Assembly (NCBI GenBank): GCA_025362495.1
Contig: JANYGI010000072.1
Location: 1-33,888 of the forward strand
Length of the DNA stretch: 33,888 nucleotides
Reading direction: 5' to 3'
Source of the DNA: Byssovorax sp.
GTDB taxonomy: Bacteria > Myxococcota_A > Polyangia > Polyangiales > Polyangiaceae
Of the stretch, positions 7,784 through 14,153 are shown in pieces; positions within the stretch are counted from its first letter, which is position 1; every line of letters starts with the position of its first letter. A program made the position numbers and the translations under genes. The notes below the pieces were generated by a model. The model was not told the DNA's origin and did not search any database. It was given only the letters and a program-made list of their open reading frames with translations.

Positions 7784-9544
7784 ATGAAGAATGCGTCTAC
7801 GCTCGCAGCGCTGGTCATCGTGTCTCTGATCGTCGGCGTGCTCGGGTGCGCAGGTCCCGCGGAGCCTGGCACGGGAGGGAGCGGCGGAGCGCCGGCCCCG
7901 TCGTCCTCGTCGTCCTCCACTTCGGCATCCGCCACGACCTCCGCTACCGGCGGGAGCGGCGGCGCGATGTGCACCCCCGTCGACGACGGGAACCCGTGCA
8001 CCGACGACGTCTGCGAAAATGAGATCCCGGCTCACCACCCGACCGCGCCTGGCACTCTATGCTCCACCGGAGGCACCCAGTGCGACGGCCAGGGCACCTG
8101 CGCCGCGTGCCTCGCGCCTGCGGACTGCCCGGGGACAGACGACGTCTGCCAGATGCGCGCCTGCACCCAGGGCAAGTGCCTCGTGGACCACGCGCCCCAG
8201 GGCACCTCGTGCGACGATGGGGACGCCTGCACCGTGGGAGACATCTGCGACGCCGGCGCCTGCACGAGCGGTGTCGTGATCACCTGCGCCGGGCTCGATC
8301 AATGCCATGCCGTCGGCACCTGCGATCCGGCCACCGGGGTCTGCTCGACCCCCTCCCAGAGCAACGGCTCTCTGTGTAGCGACGGCGACGCGTGCACCCA
8401 GACCGATACCTGCGAGGGCGGCGCCTGTGTCGGCGGGAACCCCGTTGCCTGCGCCGCGGGCTTGAGCTGCTTCGCCGGAGCGTGCGCCGCGCCCGAGTGC
8501 ACCGGATCGCTCGGGCTGCCCGGCCCGCCGTCACCGCCGGTCGGCGACGGACCGACCTCGATCGCGACCGCGGATCTGAACGGTGACGGCACGCCGGACG
8601 TCGCCGTCGCCAACCTCTACGACGGCAACGTGAGCGTGCTCCTCGGCACGGGCCAGGGCACCTTCGCCCCCGCGGTCAACTACGCCACGGGCACGGGGCC
8701 CGCCGGGATCGCGGCGGCGGATCTCAACGGTGACGGCAAGCCCGATCTGGCAGTGACCAACGACGTCAGCAACACGGTGACGGTGCTCCTCAACCAGGGC
8801 AACGGCACCTTCGTCGCCGGGGGGAGCTACGCCGCGGGCGCGGCGCCGGTCGCCGTCGCGCTCGCGGACCTCAACGGCGACGGCAAGCCCGACCTCGCCG
8901 TGGCCAACAACGGCAGCGCCAACGTGAGCGTGCTCTTCGGCAATGGCAATGGCACCTTCGCCGCCAAGGTCAATCATGCGGCAGGCTCGGGCGCGTGCTC
9001 GGTCGCGGCGGGGGACCTCGACGGGGATGGCAAGCTCGACCTCGCCGTGACCGACCAGAACACCAACATGGTGAGCGTGCTGCTCAATCAGGGCAACGGC
9101 ACCTTCGCCGCTCCGGTAAGCTACGCGACAGGCTTGATCGCCCACTCGGTCGCAATGGCGGACCTCGACGGCGACGGCAAGCTCGACCTCGCCGTCGCCA
9201 ACCAGGGCACCATGAGCGCCAGCGTGCGCGTGCTCCTCAACCAGGGCAACGGCGCCTTCGCCGCCGCCGTCAACTACAAGGCGCGCGGCAACCCCCGCAC
9301 GGTCGCGGCGGCCGATCTGAACGGCGACGGCAAGCCCGACCTCCCCGTCCCGAACCGCGCCGGCGGCAGCGTGAACGTGCTGCTCAACCAGGGCAATGGC
9401 ACCTTCGCCCCTGCGGTCAATCATGCCGCGGGCGCGACCACCACCTCGATCGCGGCGGCGGACCTGAACGGCGACGGCGGGCCCGATCTCGCCATTACCG
9501 GGAGCAACGAGGTCAACGTGCTGCTCAATGTCTGCTTCCCGTAG
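7784..9544 (+). CDS. Cys-rich and seven-repeat FG-GAP/VCBS lipoprotein
   Basis: A 586-residue protein starting at an ATG preceded by a weak AAAAGG site. The lipoprotein signal ends V-L-G-C (Cys22), followed by a Gly/Ser/Thr/Ala tether. Residues of about 64-245 are Cys-rich, with repeated D-G-D-A-C-T-x-x-D-x-C-x-x-G-A-C motifs typical of myxobacterial disulfide-rich surface modules. From about residue 255 there are seven repeats of the form A-D-L-N-G-D-G-K-P-D-L-A-V-A-N followed by V-[ST]-V-L-L-N-Q-G-N-G-T-F, giving a predicted seven-bladed calcium-binding propeller. Probably an outer-membrane-anchored adhesion or binding protein. It follows the SUMF1 gene on the same strand after a 220-base gap, so it is likely a separate transcript. 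Confidence 0.88.
   Translation: MKNASTLAALVIVSLIVGVLGCAGPAEPGTGGSGGAPAPSSSSSSTSASATTSATGGSGGAMCTPVDDGNPCTDDVCENEIPAHHPTAPGTLCSTGGTQCDGQGTCAACLAPADCPGTDDVCQMRACTQGKCLVDHAPQGTSCDDGDACTVGDICDAGACTSGVVITCAGLDQCHAVGTCDPATGVCSTPSQSNGSLCSDGDACTQTDTCEGGACVGGNPVACAAGLSCFAGACAAPECTGSLGLPGPPSPPVGDGPTSIATADLNGDGTPDVAVANLYDGNVSVLLGTGQGTFAPAVNYATGTGPAGIAAADLNGDGKPDLAVTNDVSNTVTVLLNQGNGTFVAGGSYAAGAAPVAVALADLNGDGKPDLAVANNGSANVSVLFGNGNGTFAAKVNHAAGSGACSVAAGDLDGDGKLDLAVTDQNTNMVSVLLNQGNGTFAAPVSYATGLIAHSVAMADLDGDGKLDLAVANQGTMSASVRVLLNQGNGAFAAAVNYKARGNPRTVAAADLNGDGKPDLPVPNRAGGSVNVLLNQGNGTFAPAVNHAAGATTTSIAAADLNGDGGPDLAITGSNEVNVLLNVCFP
8550..9530 (+). repeat. seven in-frame FG-GAP coding repeats
   Basis: Seven DNA repeats encoding the blades of the FG-GAP lipoprotein, each near 135-145 bases, with the best-conserved core encoding A-D-L-N-G-D-G-K-P-D-L. 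Nucleotide identity between units is high enough (for example runs of the type GACCTCAACGGCGACGGCAA) to allow recombination or slippage to change blade number. Confidence 0.75.
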
Positions 9545-9599
9545 CATCCAGGAGGCTTGCGCTCGAATCGACAACGCGTCGACGCGGGTAGCGAGGGTC

Positions 9600-9830
9600 G
9601 AACGGACATTGCGCGAAGGTGGCCGCGCGAGAAAGCCATGGCGAGCGGCCCCACAGATCGGCCTTCCCGTCGCCGTTGATGTCGGCGAACTGGATGGTGG
9701 AATAGTACTTTGCAAGGTTCCAGTTGTTGGCGTCAGTGAAGGTCGAGCTCCACAGGGTCGCAGCGCCGAAGGTCGTCCCCGTGGAGAGCGCGCAGTACAC
9801 CCCGGAGATGCCGCGACTACACGGATCACC
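9600..9830 (-). pseudogene. decayed fragment of a VCBS/FG-GAP repeat protein
   Basis: On the minus strand the text G-I-S-G-V-Y-C-A-L-S-T-G-T-T-F-G, then L-W-S-S-T-F-T-D-A-N-N-W-N and S-T-I-Q-F-A-D-I-N-G-D-G-K-A-D-L-W-G-R is readable. This is the repeating unit of myxobacterial VCBS-type secreted proteins, where the unit continues with a second C-A-x-S-T-G. Here the similarity stops after the W-G-R, and upstream of G-I-S-G it also ends without a start codon or signal peptide. Only one repeat remains, in a 406-base gap that otherwise holds no gene. It is best read as a remnant of a lost gene on the minus strand, not a functional short protein. Confidence 0.6.
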
Positions 9831-9950
9831 CTTCCGACGGTGGCGCCGAGGTCGGCGGTGAACCAGCGGAGTCCGGCGCGCGAGCGGTGATGGAGCTCGA
9901 GGACGAGAGCAAGATCGTCGAGAGATCGTCGACCGATGACGCGTGACCGT

Positions 9951-10223
9951 CTACGCCGCGCGGACGACAGCGAGCTTCGGGCGTCGCAGCGCGGGCAGCT
10001 CGACGCAGGCGAGCGAGCGCCCGAGCGCGAAGCCGGCGAGCGTCGGGCGCATCCGCAGCACGTCGACGAAGCCTTCGTGGTGAAGCGCGCTGAGGATGCC
10101 GCGAACGTCGGTCCGGCGGACCTTGAGCTCGTCGACGATCGTCTCCAGGCTCGCGGAACGTCCTTCGGAGTGGGCGCGGACGAGAGCCAGGAGGACGTGG
10201 GCGGGGAGTGCTTGGGTGTTCAT
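9951..10223 (-). CDS. small winged-helix/HTH-like protein
   Basis: A 90-residue protein. The ATG at 10223 is chosen because a GAGG ribosome site lies just upstream (GAGGACCCG before the ATG) and the conserved-looking sequence starts there. The longer open frame to 10304 lacks such support. The middle region (S-L-E-T-I-V-D-E-L-K-V-R-R-T-D-V-R-G-I-L-S-A-L-H-H-E-G-F-V-D) reads as helix-turn-helix plus wing, typical of small DNA-binding proteins. The C-terminal third is Arg/Leu-rich and ends without a further domain. No effector domain is visible. It may autoregulate through the dyad at 10286-10302 or act on the adjacent surface-protein genes. I do not recognise a named family. Confidence 0.7.
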   Translation of the reverse strand: MNTQALPAHVLLALVRAHSEGRSASLETIVDELKVRRTDVRGILSALHHEGFVDVLRMRPTLAGFALGRSLACVELPALRRPKLAVVRAA

Positions 10224-10285
10224 CGGGTCCTCGTTTGCTCGATCGGGCAGATCGGCTGAAATGGGGGGATGGATGGAGAGCCGGC

Positions 10286-10302
10286 GATTGGACCAGCCAA
10301 TC
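10286..10302. promoter_or_regulatory. 17-bp dyad upstream of the small HTH gene
   Basis: GATTGGACCAGCCAATC: perfect 6-bp arms (GATTGG/CCAATC) around a 5-base spacer, about 63 bases upstream of the HTH gene start. Size and position suit an operator for a dimeric HTH protein, possibly autoregulatory. No independent copy was found elsewhere in the window. Confidence 0.35.
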
Positions 10303-10470
10303 ACAGCCCCGGCGGAAGGCCCAAATTTCCGGCGTCGATTTTTTCAACGGGCGCGTGTTCCCCGTATTTCCCGGCCAGATCGCTCCGCGAGCCGAGGCGT
10401 CGACCGCGGCGCTGCACCGGCCGTCGCCGTTCACGCCGGTCGCGCTCCGCCGCGAACGCGGCGACCTGCG

Positions 10471-11514
10471 CTACCGGGCCATCTTCATGACGAGGCCGCT
10501 GTCCGGGTGGATCCAGTAGAGCCCCGACTCGTCGGCGGCCATGGCCGCCGCGGACGCCAGGCCGCTGGCCAGGGCGCTCGGGACGCCGCCGCCCATCGGT
10601 GCTCCGACGAGGGTGCCGAACACGCCTCCCGGGAACGTCGGCCAGGGCGCCGTGTAGATGCAATGATCATCGACGGCCATCGGGATCGTGCCATTGTCGA
10701 GCGGCGTCTGGCTCCCGCCATTCTTCGCGACGATGAGGGAGTGAACGGGGTCGTTCGCGAGGATGTAGTAGAGGTTCTGCGTGTTCTGCTGCCGCAATTC
10801 CGCGCCGACGGGCTGCGAGGTGAGGTGCGTCGGGGTCCCTCCGGCCTTCGGCAAGCTGAACGTCTCGGTGTCATCGTTCCAGTAGATGTTCTGCGCGTCC
10901 ACGAGGAGCCAGGCCAGCTTGGGCACCGCGGGAATGAGGACCGTTTGGGCTCCACCGCTCCTCGGCATCGACGAGAACGTCAGAGCGTCGGTGTCTTCGA
11001 GGTACACCGAGGAGCTGTCCACGTCGACCAGGTACTGATGCGCGGGCAGCGTGGCGATGGTGGTGATCGGGCCGCCGCCGCTCTTCGGCGTGGAGTAGAG
11101 GCTCGCGGTGACGTGGTCAGTCCCGTCGTCGCTCATCCAGTAAATGTTCTCATCCGCGACATGAATCTGCCGGAACGACACCGCCGTGGCCAGCACGACG
11201 ACGGCGCCTCCGGCCTTGGGTACGCTCTTCAGCGCCATCGGAGTATCCTGGCCGAGCCCGTTCGCCGGGGGCGCGTCGATCCAGTACACGCTCTCCTGAT
11301 CCAGAACGAACCTGGTTGGATGCTGGTTCTCGGCCAGCGTGGCGATCTGGTCGCCGAGGCACGGGTTCGAGCGCGCCGCGAGCGGGACGACTCCCCCCGA
11401 GCCGCCCGAGCCGCCAGGGTCGCCCGAACCCAGAGATACGGTGTTGATGCAGGCCGTGAGGCCGATGGACGCCGAGATCATCAGCGTCGTCGCGATCGTT
11501 CGTGCAGTCGTCAT
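10471..11514 (-). CDS. beta-propeller lipoprotein with V-Y-W repeats
   Basis: A 347-residue protein. Start at the ATG at 11514, which has GGGAG seven bases upstream; an ATG two codons earlier (11520) is possible but too close to that site. The lipoprotein signal ends G-L-T-A-C (Cys22) and is followed by a short Gly/Ser tether (GGSGGSGG). The rest consists of about six to seven units of roughly 45 residues built on [VI]-[YC]-W then L-x-S-[VMT]-P-K-[AS]-G-G, where each blade ends in an amino-acid stretch of the type G-G-x-x-x-x-L. This family of DUF5050/TolB-like propellers is abundant in myxobacterial genomes and has no assigned substrate. Residues near the end (Y-W-I-H-P-D-S-G-L-V-M-K-M) close the last blade, so the gene looks complete. 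Confidence 0.82.
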   Translation of the reverse strand: MTTARTIATTLMISASIGLTACINTVSLGSGDPGGSGGSGGVVPLAARSNPCLGDQIATLAENQHPTRFVLDQESVYWIDAPPANGLGQDTPMALKSVPKAGGAVVVLATAVSFRQIHVADENIYWMSDDGTDHVTASLYSTPKSGGGPITTIATLPAHQYLVDVDSSSVYLEDTDALTFSSMPRSGGAQTVLIPAVPKLAWLLVDAQNIYWNDDTETFSLPKAGGTPTHLTSQPVGAELRQQNTQNLYYILANDPVHSLIVAKNGGSQTPLDNGTIPMAVDDHCIYTAPWPTFPGGVFGTLVGAPMGGGVPSALASGLASAAAMAADESGLYWIHPDSGLVMKMAR

Positions 11515-12023
11515 GGTCATGCTCCCGGGATCCTCGAGCGCGTCGACGGCGAGATCGTCGCGAGCGCAGCTCTCGGACCCGTCATGCCCCCCGTCTCCGT
11601 TCGTGATCATGGAAAGTGCTGCGGCCAAGGCGTCCCGCGAAAAAAGCCGATCGAGAAGCGCGCGGCCAGCCGTAGAAACCCCGGACAGGCTCCGCGCTCG
11701 GCGGGCTCAGCGCGCCGTCCAGAGCAGGCGGGCGTGTCACGGGCGTCTGGAAATGCCGGTCGAGTCTGCCCGGTGTGGGTCCGTCAGTGACAACCAGCCC
11801 GGCGCGGCTGCGCGGCGACTCGTCGCCTGAGCCAGTGAATACTCGAGCTACAGGATCGTTTCCCCGATACCACAGCTTTGCTGTGCGGGACGTGCCGACC
11901 CACCCGCGGTATGGCCGTTGCAATCCTGATTCGCGTCCTTGGCAATCACGACAGCATCGCTTCACAGGCACTCGCTGAAGAGGCGGGGAGCTCTCGTGAT
12001 TCTTGGATACTAAAGGGGGACCA
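11515..12023. promoter_or_regulatory. divergent intergenic region, no gene found
   Basis: About 510 bases between the propeller lipoprotein (minus) and the Gly-repeat lipoprotein (plus). It should contain promoters for both. A 6-bp inverted repeat GGCGAC/GTCGCC with a 2-base spacer sits at 11814-11827. The AT-richer stretch from about 11835 to 12010 is the likeliest promoter area for the plus-strand gene, with GATACT just ahead of the ribosome site, but no convincing -35 pair was found. Confidence 0.4.
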
Positions 12024-12452
12024 ATGAAGTCGATGAACCTCATCTGTGGTATGACGATTCTTCTGGCGGCCATGGCGACTCCGCTCCTCAGCGGGTGCGC
12101 GGCCGATGTGGACTCCGAGGATGCGACGGCCGATGAAGCGGTCGCGTCGAACGACGCGACGACGGCGCCGGACGCGGAGAACATCGGGACCAAGAGCGAC
12201 GCGCTCTTCGGCGGTTACGGCTGCGGCTGTGGCTGGGGCGGGGTCGGCGCCGGCGGGTTCGGCGGGTTCGGGCTCGGCGGCTGCGGGATCGGCGGGTTCG
12301 GGCTCGGCGGCTGCGGGATCGGCGGGTTCGGCCTCGGTGGCTGCGGGCTCGGCGGCTTCGGCCTCGGTGGCTGCGGGATCGGCGGGTTCGGACTCGGCGG
12401 CTGCGGGATCGGCGGGTTCGGCCTCGGTGGCTTCGGCTACGGCGGTTGCTGA
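12024..12452 (+). CDS. Gly/Phe/Cys decapeptide-repeat lipoprotein
   Basis: A 142-residue protein with a strong GGGGGA ribosome site at 12015-12020. The lipoprotein signal ends L-L-S-G-C (Cys25). Next comes an acidic, Ala/Asp/Thr-rich segment of about 35 residues ending in ENIGTKSDALFGG, then a Gly/Cys/Trp patch (Y-G-C-G-C-G-W-G-G). Residues 80-139 are six tandem ten-residue units with consensus GGFGLGGCGI; the last unit is GGFGLGGFGY, and the protein ends G-G-C. There is no charged residue in the repeat domain. The composition recalls FG-repeat, silk-like or glycine-rich antifreeze and matrix proteins, all of which are only analogies. Regular Cys spacing every ten residues could allow intermolecular disulfides or metal binding. 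I do not recognise a family. A hairpin follows the stop. Confidence 0.85.
   Translation: MKSMNLICGMTILLAAMATPLLSGCAADVDSEDATADEAVASNDATTAPDAENIGTKSDALFGGYGCGCGWGGVGAGGFGGFGLGGCGIGGFGLGGCGIGGFGLGGCGLGGFGLGGCGIGGFGLGGCGIGGFGLGGFGYGGC
12261..12440 (+). repeat. six 30-bp in-frame tandem repeats
   Basis: Six contiguous 30-base units start at 12261, 12291, 12321, 12351, 12381 and 12411. Units 1 and 2 are identical. The others differ mostly at third codon positions (GGG/GGC/GGA for Gly, GGC/GGT), with only one Ile/Leu change before the diverged last unit. This pattern suggests the protein sequence, not the DNA, is being kept constant. Confidence 0.95.
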
Positions 12453-12484
12453 ACCTCGAACAGGATATCTGAAGGGCGAGCCGG

Positions 12485-12511
12485 GGTGCGCGGACGGGAA
12501 TTCCGCGCACC
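12485..12511. terminator. bidirectional terminator-like hairpin between convergent genes
   Basis: GGTGCGCGG (12485-12493) pairs with CCGCGCACC (12503-12511) across a 9-base loop, in which an extra A-T pair can form. It lies between the convergent ends of the Gly-repeat gene and phaZ. There is no U-tract on either side. Confidence 0.55.
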
Positions 12512-12554
12512 GGCCGCCGGGCGACGCAAAGGGCGGGCTCGCGGGCCTCCCGCG

Positions 12555-13832
12555 CTACGCGAGCAGCTCTGCCGGAGCGCCCTTCTGCTCGTTCTCCCGG
12601 ATGAAATCCCGCACCTGCGGATAGACGCTCTCGCGCCAGCGGCGCCCGGAGAAGATGCCGTAATGCCCCGCGCCGGCCGCGACGAGGCGCTTCCGCTTCT
12701 CGTCCGGTACGCTGGAGCAGAGATCGTGGGCCGCCTCGGTCTGGCCGAGTCCGGAGATATCGTCTCTCTCTCCCTCGACCGTGAAGATCGCCGTCTCGGT
12801 TATCGCCGACGGTCGTACCCGCACGCCGCGCACATCCCACGTGCCGGCGGCGAGCGCGAACTCCTGGAACACCACGCGGACGGTGTCGAGGTAATAGGCC
12901 GCGTCCATGTCGAGCACGGCGTTGTACTCGTCGTAGAAGCGCTCGTGCGTCTTCCGCGCCTCGGCGGCCGACTCGCCCTTGATCGAGTCGACCCAGTAAT
13001 TCATGTACGCCTTGAAATGGCTCTTCGGGTTCATCATCACGAAGGCCGTGAGCTGGAGATACCCGGGATAGACCTTCCGACCCTTGCCCGCGTAGGGGCC
13101 AGGGACAGCGTGGATCATGTGCTTCTCGAGCCAGTCGTGCGGGTGATCGGCCGCGAAGGCGTTGACCTCGGTCGGGCTCTTGCGGGCGTCGATCGGGCCG
13201 CCCATCAGCGTGAGCGAGCGCGGCGTCGCCTCGCCGGCCTGCGCGAGCAGCGCGACCGCGCCGAGGACAGGCACCGTCGGTTGACAGACGGAGACGATGT
13301 GCAGCGACCGCGCGCCGAGGTGGCGAATCAGGCGCATGATCGTGTGCACGTAGTCATCGAGGCGGAACACACCTTCGGCGACCGGCACGTCGCGCGCGTC
13401 GACCCAGTCGGTCACGTAGACGTCGTGGTCCTGAAGGAGCGTCTGGATCGTGTCGCGGAGGAGAGTCGAATGGTGACCGGAGAGCGGCGCGCAGACGAAC
13501 ACCCGCGGATCCTGCTCCAGCCGGTGCGCGATCGCGGCGTCGTCGGTGCGGCGCGTGAAGCGGATCAGACGACAGAACGGCTCGTCGACCAGCACCTCTT
13601 CGGCGACCGAGACCGTCGCGCCGTGCGCCGTCGTCGTGTCGATGCGCCAGGGCTGCTTGGTGTAGCGCTTCGCCAGCCGGTGGAAGAGCGCCTGGCTGGC
13701 GCCGAGGGCCCGCACCTGCGGCAGGCGGGAGAGCGGATTGAGCGGGTGCAGCAGCGCCCGCGACGACACCTTCGCGCCCGCGGCGAGCGGCGCGAGGAGC
13801 CGCCGCTGGAGCTCGTGGAGGTGATACGGCAT
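12555..13832 (-). CDS. phaZ: intracellular poly(3-hydroxybutyrate) depolymerase
   Basis: A 425-residue protein of the PhaZ intracellular depolymerase family (alpha/beta hydrolase), which degrades amorphous PHB granules in the cytoplasm. The N-terminus M-P-Y-H-L-H-E-L-Q-R matches the usual family start, so I place it at 13832 even though the frame stays open far upstream and no ribosome site is clear. The nucleophile is Cys183 in V-C-Q-P, at the same number as Cys183 of the Ralstonia eutropha enzyme. Asp357 (E-R-D-D) and His390 (G-A-G-H-Y-G) fit the Asp355/His388 positions of that enzyme. G-H-H-S-T-L-L-R and the C-terminal P-Q-V-R-D-F-I are also family features. There is no signal peptide, as expected. 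No PHB synthase or phasin lies nearby. Divergent from vgrG, with which it has no obvious functional link. Confidence 0.93.
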   Translation of the reverse strand: MPYHLHELQRRLLAPLAAGAKVSSRALLHPLNPLSRLPQVRALGASQALFHRLAKRYTKQPWRIDTTTAHGATVSVAEEVLVDEPFCRLIRFTRRTDDAAIAHRLEQDPRVFVCAPLSGHHSTLLRDTIQTLLQDHDVYVTDWVDARDVPVAEGVFRLDDYVHTIMRLIRHLGARSLHIVSVCQPTVPVLGAVALLAQAGEATPRSLTLMGGPIDARKSPTEVNAFAADHPHDWLEKHMIHAVPGPYAGKGRKVYPGYLQLTAFVMMNPKSHFKAYMNYWVDSIKGESAAEARKTHERFYDEYNAVLDMDAAYYLDTVRVVFQEFALAAGTWDVRGVRVRPSAITETAIFTVEGERDDISGLGQTEAAHDLCSSVPDEKRKRLVAAGAGHYGIFSGRRWRESVYPQVRDFIRENEQKGAPAELLA

Positions 13833-14153
13833 CGGCGGGCTGAGGAGCTGGGCGGCGGTGGAGAGGATCGGAGGGCGCACGGTATTGTGCAGTGCAATAT
13901 AACAAATCTGTCCAATGAGCAAGGCCATCGGTGAAGATCGCGGGACGCGGGTGTTGCATCGCAACATCGAACCGGCTCCGGCGGGGCGAGGGCGCGACGC
14001 GGGCAGGGTCGTCGTTCGAGGCCGAGTAACAAAGGATCCGCATGGATCAGGGATGCCCCGGATACCTGTGCGAACGAACGCTCGTGCTCGCATCGACGGG
14101 CCGCAAATCGCTGCGCTCTGGAGCTGGCACGGCGCCTGCTGTAGGCTGCCGTC
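13833..14153. promoter_or_regulatory. phaZ/vgrG divergent intergenic region with a TGCA-containing dyad
   Basis: This 321-base gap holds the promoters of phaZ (minus) and vgrG (plus). At 13883-13899 there is TATTGTGCAGTGCAATA: outer arms TATTG/CAATA around a 7-base core containing TGCAGTG. It lies in an AT-rich patch about 50-70 bases upstream of the phaZ start, and TATATT on the minus strand at 13897-13902 could be a -10. TGC-rich sites are bound by PhaR-type PHB regulators in other proteobacteria, so this is a candidate site for a PHB-responsive repressor (inference). No gene was found. Confidence 0.4.

Noticed and set aside
8531-9829. Minus-strand 432-codon open frame opposite the FG-GAP repeats
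   Set aside because: Repetitive only because it mirrors the coding repeats on the other strand; no signal, start site or family pattern.
10096-11790. Plus-strand 564-codon open frame across the propeller lipoprotein
   Set aside because: Antisense to a clear lipoprotein gene, Arg-rich composition typical of shadow frames, no ribosome site.
11788-11797. TGACAACCAG occurs here and at 2721-2730
   Set aside because: Many shared ten-base words are expected by chance in 34 kb, and this copy lacks the inverted partner.
11940-11965. TGGCAATCACGACAGC considered as a sigma54 promoter of the Gly-repeat gene
   Set aside because: The GG to GC spacing is 11 instead of 10 and the -12 element lacks TTGCA-like sequence.
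12261-12440. 30-base tandem repeats considered as a CRISPR array
   Set aside because: Units are contiguous without spacers and stay in frame inside a protein-coding gene.
12024-12452. Gly/Cys-rich protein considered as a microcin-B17-like modified peptide precursor
   Set aside because: It has a clear lipoprotein signal and no cyclodehydratase, transporter or maturation gene in the window.
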